DNA from: Nothophaeocryptopus gaeumannii
Lineage: Eukaryota; Ascomycota; Dothideomycetes; Mycosphaerellales; Mycosphaerellaceae
DNA: 64,000 nucleotides
Direction of reading: 5' to 3'
Assembly: GCA_031771865.1 (NCBI GenBank)
Contig: JASISA010000007.1
Coordinates: 310,001 to 374,000 of the forward strand
The notes under the pieces are model-generated. The model saw only the letters and a list, made by a program, of their open reading frames with translations. It was not told the origin of the DNA and did no database searches. Shown here in pieces: positions 10,419-21,269 of this stretch. Made by a program: the position numbers and the translations under genes. The first letter of the stretch is position 1. Every line of letters begins with the position of its first letter.

Positions 10419-10830
10419 TCATGCCTCGATCACGAGCCGTAATGCATCTCTCATCAGCTCCATAAACCTTTCCTCCGCAATGAGAACGTCGTCCGTATGC
10501 CAGTCTCTGTTCCACGCAGCTGCCTCGCTCTCGCTTCCATTTGCTCTAGAATACCTATGACCCGTGAAGTTCGCCATATTATAAAGGCCTCTATGGTCCA
10601 TCTTCGGTGGATGTATCTCCGCTATGATCGAGTTGGGTGGTCAGAACAGTCCGTGCGCCAAGCCTGCTCCATGAACCCCAACTAACACGTCGGTGGAGCG
10701 ATCGATGAGTAGCTGCTCGCGAAATGAGAGTTCATTGAAGTCTATAAGCCGCAGTCCAGTATCTGTTATCGGAGTCGAGGATGTTCAGCTTGCCGGACGG
10801 ATGTCTCGGACTGAACGACAGTGCAGCGAA
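10419..10830 (-). pseudogene. Remnant of a GT61-family (DUF563) glycosyltransferase
   Basis: Only the C-terminal part of a GT61 glycosyltransferase can be read: LRLIDFNELSFREQLLI, then TDVLVGVHGAGLAHGLF, then PPNSIIAEIHPP and a C-terminal block with HTDDVLIAEERFMELM. VGVHGAGLAHGLF is the family's nucleotide-sugar-binding hallmark. A TGA at 10641-10643 interrupts the frame directly after it. Upstream, a piece containing RHPSGKLNILDSD lies in a different frame, so there is at least one frameshift too. The N-terminal two thirds of the enzyme are absent. GT61 enzymes transfer xylose, GlcNAc and related sugars in the secretory pathway. This copy cannot make an active enzyme. Confidence 0.7.
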
Positions 10831-10997
10831 GCATTGTACCTCGTGGGGAATCCGGCTGAGAGAAAATATTGTCCACTTTACACTACATTATAATACATGC
10901 ATTCTTGATCAGTGTAAGGGATAGCTGGCCTCGCGACTATTCCATGTCCTCTGTCTTACTCCTCTGCGCCCTGTACAGCCTCACAACGTCGTCCAAT

Positions 10998-13813
10998 CTA
11001 TCTCTGAATGTGAACATCCCTCGCTTTCCCCCTATCCCGATCATGTCTCCTCACACTCCCCTCATCGCCCCTCGACGTCAACCGACTCCCACTCCTAACA
11101 GAACTCTCACCCTTGCTCGAAGCTTTGTCATCGTCACTCGGCATAATGACAACAATCATCCACAAGCCCACACGTCCGGTATGATGAATCAGCGGCGTAC
11201 AATGGATCCATCTTGTCGAGCTCTCGCCTTCTCCATCACCGCTCAAATTTACTAGCCATCTAACTCTGGCGGTGATGACTTTAGGTTCTTGGAAGGCGGC
11301 ATCGAGATCGTTACGCATGCGGGCGCCGCCAATACGGTGGAGGAAGTGGGATTGGAGGACGCCCGGAAGGCGGAGTGTGGGTGAGGCAAAGAGAACTCGG
11401 AGAGAAGGGGCTGGGCGGACGAGGAGGTACTGCAAGGCGGGAAAGATTAGTCCTTTGCAGAGAAAGGGAAGGTGGGGAGGGGCTTTCGTGTTTGTATACC
11501 CCGGAAAGGTTGATCTCTTGTCCTGACGGGTCGGGGGGAATGCTTTCGTGCAGACTTCTTACAGGCTGCTGAGATTCGATCTCGCCTTGGTCTGAATCAT
11601 CCGAGACGTCTGCGAGGAGCACACGAGGCGGAGCAACAGCAACAGGGCCATTCTTTGACGGCGCATGGTGGTTGTGCTGAAGCGTCGCGGCTCTCAAAGA
11701 AGTATTCTTGGCGTAAAGATCGTGCTCGTAGCCCTTCTGTAGCACTCCGCCATGCTTGCCGATCACGTCGAGCTCGGCACCATTCAGCATCTCACTCAAG
11801 GCTCGAATGGCGCCGTGAGGGTCGTCTTGCTCGTTATTTGCTGTGTTGCGATGTTTTTGGCGAGCTTGCTTCTCGACAAGCCGCGTCAGACTCTCAAGTC
11901 CGCTGCAATTCTTCAGTAGCCCGGAGACGTCGACTTGAGCTCCCAGGTAATAGCGAAGATTGCCACGACTACTCAGCACATTAGCTCTGCGTCGGATTTA
12001 TCGAGACACTTCGGCAACCTTACCTATCCGTCAACATAGCATTCATCACCAGGCTCAAGAACGGACTTCCATCTCTGCGATAGTTGACAAAGATCTCTGA
12101 ATGATCTCGTCGTTCCTCCATTGAGATAGCAAACCGACGACAAGAGTCAGTCGTTGTTCCTGGACCCTGCATGAAGCGACAGTTCCGCCCAAGGATATAA
12201 TCCATGCCGCAGCCTGAGTGGCGTGTAAAGGCTGGAGAGGCGAGAATGATCGGATTGTCCCTGCGAGTAGGGTCTGTGATGCAGAACACCTCGGCCAGAC
12301 CGTGACTTGCCTCTCGAAGTGGAGCAGGCAAGGTACCAATAACACGACTTCGCATCACCGAGCACACGATGCCGATGTAGATGTTCGCGATATACCAATG
12401 CATATCCTCTCTCAAAAGCTCAATGAAGGCAGATTGAGCCGTCTCACGGAGCTCGTTGTTTGACACAATGCCAGGGGATCGCTGATGAGAGGATGACGTT
12501 TTGGCAAGCATCAGGGTCAGCGCGTTCGCGTAGTCCAGGGCTTTCATGGCTTTCTGTGCGTCCGAGTATCTTGATAAGGTGGATAAACGCCAAGGTCGAT
12601 ATTGTCGCAAGAAAGCCACGAAATGCGAGTGAAAGTCAGTATCCTAGGATTAATGCGTCAACACTTCATGACGATTAGAGACCGCACGTACAAGCCATAC
12701 CTCAAGGATCATGTGCAGATGCTCAGCACTGTACAGCTGTTCCGCACGCTTCTCTAGAGAATAGAGCTCTATGTCCCACTGTTGATCAGATCTTGTATTC
12801 GGGTTGATGACGTCCCACGAGTCCGGATCGTCCGCAAGAGTGAGCTCTGTTTCCAATACATCGCTTTTGTCAGCAGAAGGAGTTTGCAGCTGAGCGAGCG
12901 CATCTGGTCCAAGAGTAGCTGGAACTGCTAGACTGTATGAGACGACAGACTCTGGTGGAGACAGTACTTTCGTGCTTATTGATGGCTCGAGAGGCGAGAG
13001 TGAATCACGGATGGAGCTTCTGGAATTGCCTGGCATTGGAGGATGCAACACTGACGGCGGTGCTCCGGGTCCTGTCCGGCTTCTTCCTCGCGCAGGCTCC
13101 GCGGACGAAATCTTTCTTCTGCCGCTGCTTCAGTTTGATGTCAGTCGATTGACAGCCATGCACTTTTGACAAAGGGAGCATGCTCACCTTCGACCTCCAA
13201 GGACGGGGCTTTGTTGCGCATTATGTGCAGCGGCGGGCGTCTGCGGAGGACCCATAGGAGAAACTGGCGAGCGTGGCCGGAGTAGGTCGTCGTCAAAGCC
13301 TAGTGAGATATCGTGTCGGTCGTCAACTTCCGTGCTGGCGGACTTGGCTCTGCTAGTCCAACGCTGGCTTTGGTCCTCTTTGTCTCTAGCCGCCTCGTAA
13401 ACAGTGGTCTCGCGGCGCGCACTTGATACACGACCAGGTACTGGGAGAGGCGTATACGAGGGGAGCAGTGTTGGTCCGGTGTGTGCTTCCTGCTTGGCTT
13501 GGTCACTTGAAGCTGCAGCTTTGCGTGGCGCTGCCCATGTCTCTTCGTTGACTTCCGCAGCGCTGCCTCGTCCTAGGGGTGGCACGATGCTCGTGTCTGA
13601 CAAATTGGCCACAGGCTGAACTCGTTCAATGAGAAACCGGGTATCGAAGGGCCAGCCAGGGTGACTCACCAGTGTATGTTGGAGCACGTCAGAACCTGGA
13701 GGAGCCGGAAAGTTGTTCAGTGCCTCTTTCGAGCGAGTCGCTTTCAATTGACGCTTTCGAAAGCCGCCAAATCTCTCAAGAAGCCTCTGTTTGGATCCTG
13801 GAGGGCTGTCCAT
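10998..13813 (-). CDS. RGS-LOV blue-light photoreceptor (BcLOV4-like)
   Basis: Five exons: 13813-13188, 13124-12701, 12643-12024, 11968-11500 and 11429-10998, total 856 residues. Residues ~1-300 are Ser/Pro-rich and disordered. An RGS domain follows (YSAEHLHMILE, then FVAFLRQYRPWRLSTLSRY). The LOV core comes after AEVFCITDPTRRDNPIILAS, with the flavin-adduct motif GRNCRFMQG (Cys about residue 505), NYRRDGSPF and YYLGAQVDVSG, whose Gln senses the flavin. A C-terminal domain with YLLVRPAPSLRVLFASPTL ends the protein. This order matches fungal RGS-LOV proteins, of which Botrytis BcLOV4 binds anionic membrane lipids in blue light. All photochemical residues are present. The exon 4 donor (GTATAC) is the least certain join. 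Confidence 0.88.
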
Positions 13814-14635
13814 GGAAAAGGCTGAATAAGAGAAGACTTAGGGCGGGCTCAGAAGTAGCTTGCAGGAGATCATAAGCAGTACATAGTACATGCAGAAGTG
13901 AGCCCTGCGGAGTAGGCATATTGTGGCATCGAAATAAGCGGGGTTTCGATGCGATCCCTCCCCAAGGCAGATCCATGGATCGACTGGCAAATGGCAATCA
14001 ATAGCATTAGGTCTTTTCTATACCTAAGATATGACAGGCCAGGGTGAGCTCGAGCGAGCGAGCAACCAGTGGCGCGAATTGGATGCCGTAGCGGCAGAGC
14101 AAGAAGAGTTCGCAATTGGTAAGGTCGTGAACGACTGGCAATCGTATCAGCAGCGGTCTCGAAACAGACACAAAATTCCATAAAGCCAATCGATGCATCG
14201 AAGGCCGGAAGAGGTAGATGTAGATGTCGCCTGGTTGTTCCGGCTCTCCCTGCGAATCATCAGTGCCCGACACTCGCATGTTGACCAAGTCAGGCCCAAG
14301 AGACGGCATTTTGCAGAGTCGCCTGTAACCAAGATCGATCGTATCATTACGGCGTGTTTACGAAACCAGCTCATGCAGCATCAATAGCATTCAAGAGGAC
14401 AGAACATTGCTGCTTCCCGTCGTCTTGAACTATTCCTAAGAAGAAGAGTCGTCTGCCGGGGTCGTCTATAGAGTTTGTAGTGAACGTTTGTGAGGGTCTT
14501 GGCAGGTACAGAGTTCAGTCAACGCGCCGTCGGCGCTTGTCTGGCCACTCAGAATCCCAAGAAATGCAAATTTCTCCGTAATTGCTTTAATAGCCGACCT
14601 TGACTTGTCAAGAAGGTTCTGCTGGCAGCCGTTCT
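13814..14635. other. Upstream region of the RGS-LOV gene and 3' flank of the NOV pseudogene
   Basis: About 820 bp. A 100-codon minus-strand frame (14309-14007, ATG start) contains YIYLFRPSMHRLALWNF but matches nothing I know, and it may be chance or a decayed gene. The segment next to 13814 should carry the photoreceptor promoter. No light-response motif can be asserted by eye. Confidence 0.35.
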
Positions 14636-17600
14636 TCATCCTTGTGGGATCACTTTCCACGCCTCGGTTGTTGTAAAGAGCAATTCGCCTCGCTGCTGTG
14701 CCTTAATTAGGTCAAGACTTATGCGCAGACCTATTCTCCCTCTATAACTAGATTGTAGACACGCATTAGAAGGTACAGCTCGTGAGGATCGGTCTGGGCT
14801 GCAATTGCTTGCATCTGCACAAATGCGAAATCAGTCTTCAGATATTCACGGAATACGCCGAGTATACTCACTCTGCCATACTGACCACGGCTCACGAAGA
14901 ATGGCTCTTCGCAGCCTGCAGTAGTAGACTTCACTTCGATGTAATACTTGAGACCTATGCGCGGTAGGATTTCGAGGTAACCTTGATAGAGCAGCAGGTC
15001 TGACAAGGCACCCTGGGAATCATCGTAGGCAATATGAGATTGTTTCGCGGCCATACCAAGGTTCGAGGTCTCGATAATCTTCGTGAACATGGACTTCGTG
15101 ACGAATAGTACTCTGCCAGTTGTCGACGCTGTAGTCGGGGATGTCTAGAGCGGAAAAGATGTCATGGACCTACATGCTCGATTTTAGCTGACAGCCATGA
15201 GGCAACGCACACGACCACTCACGAAAAGTCCTCCAGCTGCACCAACTCTTCTGTCTCGCTCCCTTGTTCGAGATTGGAATGTCGGAGCTGGGTTAGGATT
15301 TGAGCAGATCGCGTGCCCCATTTGTCCATCACAGGGCACCGAGAATCCCACTACGGCGCCCGGGACGCATTCCAGAAGCGATGCATACCGATGATCCAAT
15401 CGAGCTCTAACTACTGTGTCAAAGTCTTGAAGCGCTTCAATGTTCCTATTCGAAGCTGACGGAGACTGCTCGGAGAGCCAAATGGCGGAGTCCTCGGCCT
15501 CATCTGGGCTTTCAGGCGTGCTGGCGAGCGCAGATTCGTAAGGGGATTCAGTAGTTCCTTGTTCGAGAAGCTCTTCGTTCGAATCTGTGTCGTCTTCCAC
15601 AGCACGAGGCAAATTAGGAACTTCGATGACACCAGCCTCCTCTAGCAGACGGTCTACCACACTCAAAGACCTGGCGCTGAGGATACCAGTAATGTTTGCA
15701 TCTGACTCCGTGCCGGCTATTGCAAGCAAGCGGCCGAGAGCTTTGGGCAATTGTCGACAGTGACATACCTCCCTCTCTGTCTTATTCATTGGGACGTAAA
15801 TACGAAGAGGCATGGGCCCTTCGTCAATATGGAGGTTTGCTCTGTTCAGTGCTGCGGTAAACTCCTCTCCGCTCTGTTGAGTCGTTAAAGAACTCGAGAT
15901 GCTATCGCTGAGATATGTCTCTGAGGCGCATGTCTGGCGGCAGAGGCTAAGATCCTGACCCTGGGCCTTGGGGCTGTGATAGTGTACGGCGCACCTGTAC
16001 GCTTGTCAGTAAATCACCTCTCGACCACCGTGCTTTTGCAACCGGTACCAGTAGAGGGCATAAGCTCGCAACCGAAGACGCTGAGTGAGTTGCTCGCTAT
16101 ACGCGGAATCGCTGACCGTGGTCGTCTCTTCCACAGTATTCGACAGTGCTGATTCTGCAATCCCATGGCGTGAAGAAATGGCCTGTACCGGCTGACTTCC
16201 TGAAGTGTAAATGCAAGTGTCTCGATGTCCTCGAAGAGTCCAACATAATGTTGACGATCCACAATGGCAAATTCGACCGTACTGCTCGTTCGTTAAATAT
16301 AGCCACGGCGATTTGAGAACTGGAAAGATGTTTGCGTTCTTCAGACTCCTGACATCCCCAGCAGTAGGGCTCATCATGATGATTAAAGCCATGGTATCTA
16401 TGAATCGTATCTCCCATCCGGGTCCGGGATCTGAACCCCGTGCAAGAGACTTGAGAGACGCGATGTACATTCCCAAGTCTGGATGGGGCACGCCGAGCAT
16501 TCTGGTGAACAAATCTTCCAGATCAGCATATTGTGTGGCGATGGAAGTTTTCACTGGGATTTGAACGGTAGTTTCAGTCCAGACGCAACTTGAGAGCTTG
16601 AGCCAAGCATGCCGCTGTCGAGTGTAGATGAACTATGGTCTTCGAGTTCCTTTCTCCGACGGACATGAGCATATTCACAGTTGTCAAGTTTACAGTGACA
16701 TTTACTGCACTTCATCACATGTCGAAAGGTGTCGAGAACCGTTGCAAAGCCAGCGATAAATCTCCGACGTCTTGGCGGAATCTTGCTGGTTGGCTGATTC
16801 CATGTGCTTTAGGTCTTCAATGCAGTCTCCCCAAAGAAGGTTGTTGATTCCAAGTGTGATTCGGAAGAATTGCTCCAGATTTGCATATGTTGGCTGCAGG
16901 CGGTGCTTCGTCGTCATACAAGGTGGAACCTGCCAGACGCATTGACTAGTTGAGATCCAGCGGCTTGCGGTACGATCGGAGATAGAGCGAATGCATATCA
17001 AGCTGTTGCCTTCCAAAATTGTCCTGCTTTGCGACTAGCTGGAAGCAGGCCTGAACATAGTGCCCTATGACCCACCGCACTAAGACTTTTTGGTCTTCGC
17101 TTCCGCACTTCTCAGCTATCTTGGTGTATACACGAGCAGTGCACTCGATCTCAAAGGTCCGGAGCATGTGCTTGTCCGTGCAACAATTGAAGATAAACAT
17201 GGAAGGTCATCAGTAGTGCGAACATCCAAGTAAGTGAGGAATTTCCAATCGTCCCAATTATCGTCAGAAGTTGAAGGAGGCAGTCGAAGAAAGAACGGGA
17301 CCATCACCCCGGCTTGACGTACAAATCGATTGGTGTGATCATCCCAAGGCCGATGGAATCGGTCTCCGGTGTGCACGCCAGCTTGAACGAGAATGATCCA
17401 GACTGGACACGGACTTCTTTTGCAACTTTGAAGACAGCCTTACTTGAATCCAATGCCTTTCTGACCAATATAGCGTTGCGTTGTGGCTTTGGTACTTCGT
17501 GCAGTATTGCAAAAAGCTCATACGTGAGCCTCGGTGGTCAGTAAGCCATAAATCAGATTGTGTGTCGAATGACTCTGCCACTCCCGCCCGTGTAGCAGCT

Positions 17601-17725
17601 CCGAGTCCCGTACGGGCGCTGCTGAAAGCCTGTCGGACAGTAGCGGGCGCAGCCGCAAGGTCCTGTCCTGAGACGTAGCCATGATTGTTTCGAATACTAG
17701 CAATGACAGCCTTCGCCTTGCTCTC
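14636..17725 (-). pseudogene. Broken NO VEIN/sacsin-like ATPase gene (HSP90-type ATPase + NOV C-terminal domain)
   Basis: Pieces of one large fungal protein can be read in order. N-terminus: AVIASIRNNHGYVSG. Bergerat-type ATPase motif: QRYIGQKGIGFK, then VFKVAKEVRVQSGSFSFKL. Middle repeats: WISTSQCVWQVPPC and VKTSIA-like blocks. Then PLRIYVPMNKTEREVC, GGLFVHDIFSALDIPDYSVD, HEDYRDLEPWYGRET, and the NOV_C block KYYIEVKSTTAGCEEPFFVS ending in LLFTTTEAWKVIPQ. Lesions: the ~70 residues holding the ATP-binding Asn box are missing; a 4-base insertion follows GIGFK near 17450; frame changes occur near 16960, 16290, 16125, 15030 and 14735; there is an in-frame TAA near 16286. Three introns near 15990, 15210 and 14850 still have good splice sites. 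The normal role is unknown in fungi. Confidence 0.75.
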
Positions 17726-18511
17726 GGGTCAATGAGGTCATTGTAGTAGCAGTCGTGGGATTCGAAGGAGAGTGTGAATTGCCAGACACTGCAGAGGAAT
17801 TCTGAGGCTACTTTCCTCCTCATTTGACTCTCGAGCGTTGCTATCCCGTGCGGCTTTGCCGCGTGGGAAGAAGCCCAATGCTACCAGGAGCAAGGCTGAA
17901 ACGAGCAGGCATATCAGATACCCAACAATTCTTTCGAGGCCATCTGCCAGGCGAGCCAACACCAGGACGTCCCATTTTGGGACAATCAGCTGTATTCCTT
18001 CGTGCTGGCCCTTGCTAAGGGAGGCCCAGCTCCGGCGCCATGATAGCCATTGCGAGTGGTCAGATGCATGATGGCTGCATCAGACGTCGAGATTTGGAGC
18101 GACAGCTCGTATCGAGATACAAGTACAGGATAGAGAAAACTCTCAAGACAGTTTTGAGGGTGCGAAGGTGTAGGAAGCGAGGAGGAGAGCGAGATGGGGT
18201 TCTTGTGCAATGCTTGGCACTGGATGAAAGATTTACCGAGACGTCTATCGCCTCAGGCATGTCGAAAGAGACTACAGCAAGCTCAGTGCATGAGGCACGG
18301 AAGTCAGTAGCCACTCTGTACCATACGTTCTCGTGCTCCAAGACTAGCCTCGTATCTATAAACCTCTTGGACAGTGCGGCAGTCAGCATTTGCGGCAGAT
18401 CCTACATGTATTTCGACCACGTCTTGCCTAGCTATGACATGAAGAACAATTATAAATTTTATAGAAGAGCACATTAGTGTTCATTACGACGACTAGTTGA
18501 TACAACTGTCA
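17726..18511. other. Unassigned region upstream of the NOV pseudogene
   Basis: About 790 bp with short minus-strand frames. One (near 17962-17840) has a hydrophobic run, YLICLLVSALLLVALGFF, and another starts with ATG at 18389, but neither shows a family motif. It could be further decayed sequence of the same accessory block. No gene is supported. Confidence 0.3.
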
Positions 18512-18853
18512 TCATACCCTATTCCATTGAGCGAGAGTGCAGAGATCAGCCCACGCCAACCTCCCCTCCTTCTGCCTCCGATCAGCCCTCAACTTCGTCG
18601 CCTTCTCCCTCTCCAAATCCCCCGGCCCCTTGAAAGTCTCTTTCTGATCAGCCTGATTCTCAACTTTGCCAACCGCCGCCAGCTTCTTGTCTGCCTTAGC
18701 CTTCTTAAGCTCGCGCTCCAGGACTTCCGGGCGTGGCGTTTTGAGAGACGAGGCTGCTTCTTTCTTGCGCTTCTTATCGATGCCTTCTGTGACTTTCTCC
18801 TTTAAGCGAGAGAGGGCATCTGCGGTACCGCCTGATCTGGTGTCGGCTGGCAT
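18512..18853 (-). CDS. Small Lys-rich charged protein, unknown
   Basis: Single 113-codon frame from an ATG at 18853. It is dominated by Lys, Glu, Arg and Ala (LKEKVTEGIDKKRKKEAASS, LERELKKAKADKKLAAV, LEREKATKLRADRRQK) and should form a coiled coil or extended helix. There is no membrane segment or signal peptide. The last ~15 residues change character (LAWADLCTLAQWN), so the true 3' end may involve a splice that is not visible. The basic runs would suit a nuclear or nucleolar protein, but I recognise no family. Confidence 0.5.
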   Translation of the reverse strand: MPADTRSGGTADALSRLKEKVTEGIDKKRKKEAASSLKTPRPEVLERELKKAKADKKLAAVGKVENQADQKETFKGPGDLEREKATKLRADRRQKEGRLAWADLCTLAQWNRV

Positions 18854-20000
18854 GGTGATCGATGGATTCGGGTTGATGTATCAAGATTTCTCTGGAGTGC
18901 TCGTGCTCTGTAGCTAATTGCTGGTGTGAGACTAGTGAGTGAAACGTCGGTCAATTGAAGGAGTTCAGTAAGTCGCGGTCTGCTCGACAAGAGATAAGCT
19001 TGAAGGCAAGGCTGAGCCAAGGAGACGCAGATTGTTAAATGCACACTTCCTTTCGCACTCGGCGGACAAAGGACTCTATGACGGTTCTTGCATGGAAGTG
19101 AACGATCCAAGGAGCATCTTCTGAATTTGTTGCAAGTAGTGGCCGACTGGAAATGATGATTGTTGTTCGGTGAGAGAAATACTACTGGCTCGGATTTATC
19201 ATTATTTCATAGCAGCTCTTCACGTTGAGAGAATATGTGCCCGTATTCTTGCCGAATGGCTCATGAACGAGTGCGAATGAGACTTGAGCGATCTTCGTTG
19301 GCAACGTTCGGTCGTACCCGTCAGATCTAAGCATCGACTTCGCAAGCGTTGCGGATGAGGTAGTGTTCTCCGTGTTAATATTCAATTTCGACGCTTCAGC
19401 ACCGAGTAGGCGGCGTCGCGTTACAGTAGTCACTGCAGCGTGAGCAAGACGCGAGGCGGTCTATCGATACGGTAGCCATCACCTGGACCGAAGAGAAACG
19501 GCCCGTGGTTGTGGGAACCCATTGACTTTATAGCCACGCGAGGATACTTCTCAATCCGGGAATCAACGGTTCCGATATCCTGTTCTTGTGCTCTAATCTC
19601 ATCGCAAATTGCCATTTGACTCCAGTGCCTGGCATTCCGAACCTGGAATTTGGTGGTCGAGCTCTTGAATCTGCCGTTTGCTGCCCGCCAGTGAGATCTG
19701 GACCACATGGTATCCATGAGTAGTCAATCAAACCCAATCTCCTAGCGGCCGGCAGATGCGAGTGTACAAGACCTGCGTGAAGGCTAAGTCAACTCTCGTT
19801 CTCGCGTTTCAGCATTCACAATTTTTTGGGTATTTCTGCGTTGTTTGCCGTCTCACATCCACCTGTAGTGAGACATCACGATAGCCAAATATGCACTTCT
19901 CACGATGAATTCTGCCACACGAATTGTACCTTGGATCCACAATTGACAGATCCGACCGAGTTACCTGCTTTCGTGCACTGCCATACCGACTTCCTTCAAA
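18854..20000. other. Intergenic stretch with unrecognised minus-strand frames
   Basis: About 1.1 kb. A 95-codon minus-strand frame with an ATG at 19717 (ending 19430) is followed closely by another frame down to 19182. They might be two exons of an unknown gene, but the composition is not distinctive. No repeats or RNA genes were noticed. Confidence 0.3.
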
Positions 20001-20306
20001 ATGGGCAACTGCTTCTCTACGCACCCTCCGCCTGACGATCCGCTATACATACCACCAATCACGCAGCCACTGAACATTCCCGAAGGACATCCGGCACATC
20101 CGGAATACCACCTTCGTCGATCCAGAAGTATGTCGACGAGAAGTCCAAGTCCGTATCGTCTGGTCACTTCGCTCGATGGTGGAACGAGGGAGGCGATCCG
20201 CTACGCGAGGCTGAGAGAACGGGAAGAGAGAACGGAGTGGCCACGAGCATTCATAGACAGCAAACAGGACGTCCGGATCGTGGAGCATGCTGTCGACGAG
20301 GAATAA
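20001..20306 (+). CDS. Small protein with N-terminal MGNC acylation signal
   Basis: 101-codon frame starting MGNCFSTHPPP. Gly2 followed by Asn, Cys4 and Ser6 fits a consensus for N-myristoylation with adjacent palmitoylation, so the product could be anchored to the inner face of the plasma membrane. The middle is Pro-rich (DDPLYIPPITQPLNIPEGHP) and is followed by an Arg/Ser-rich stretch and a charged helix (YARLREREERTEW). There is no known domain. The ATG lies in a reasonable context and the frame closes after DEE. The acylation is predicted from sequence only. Confidence 0.5.
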   Translation: MGNCFSTHPPPDDPLYIPPITQPLNIPEGHPAHPEYHLRRSRSMSTRSPSPYRLVTSLDGGTREAIRYARLREREERTEWPRAFIDSKQDVRIVEHAVDEE

Positions 20307-21269
20307 AGCGTCTGTTGTGGCCTCAGGCTGCGGCAATGGAGGTGCTTCGGCCACCGAGCGGACTCTGTGCAAGAGCTCGGCAACGGGAGGAAGCTTCTTT
20401 GACAGCTTGTTTGGCATTTGACATGCAGCGACAGCCGACGTAGCAGTCAGGCCAGGGTCAGCTTGTCTGCAGCATGAAAGACAGCTCACAAGAAGAGCAT
20501 CCCGGGGCGGCATGGGTGTGCATTGTGGCGGAGTACAGCTGAATGGGAGACCAAAAGCGAGTGATGATTTTTTGATGAGCCTGCTTGAGTAGCGTCACGG
20601 CCCCGGTATGCATGATGAAGTTGATGTTGACGCTTCCTGAACCAGTTTTCCGTAACGCGCCTGTCGCGTGGGTATGCTGTCCGTGTTTCAAAACATGGTC
20701 GTTCCCTTTCGCATGAACCGTTCGCGGGACAAGCTCTGTTCACTCCGCTCCCTTTGAGGAGGAGGTGCTGCTGACAACACATGGTGATCTCTATTCTTAG
20801 GCGATGTCAATGAGGTTCAAGATGGAAGAGGAAGGACTTGCCAGGTTTGGTTCCACCGAGCACCGAGCGTATCCTTATCTTGGCACTCACTCCACGCCTT
20901 CTTTGCCCTCAAAGCTCCCTTGCAAACTCACAATTTCACGAGCATCATGCCAAGTTATCGCGCCGAGAGTAGACATACAGCTACACCACACCCAGCAACT
21001 ACACGCCACCTCACGATGGCATCCATGTCCGCCGAATATTCGGTGACCCTTTGCGGCCTCCGACCTCATCCGATTACAGGTGTAGCGCGCCGCCTTACAC
21101 GAAGAACGTGTCGACCATCCCACATTTGGCGGGAGTACGACTGCGCTCCTCATCAACCCGGGCAATGAGTATCACGCCCCCATGTTTCCTGACTGACCTC
21201 GTTCTTTTCCTCCGTCGTTCATCCGTTTCCTCTTCTTGCTCATTCGTGCTGATAAGCGGTCGCGTCGCG
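20307..21269. other. Intergenic region upstream of the tyrosinase
   Basis: About 960 bp without a supported gene. An in-frame extension of the tyrosinase frame begins at 21051, but it puts ~73 polar residues before the signal peptide and was not used. CT-rich stretches near 21190-21250 could be promoter or 5'UTR. Confidence 0.4.
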
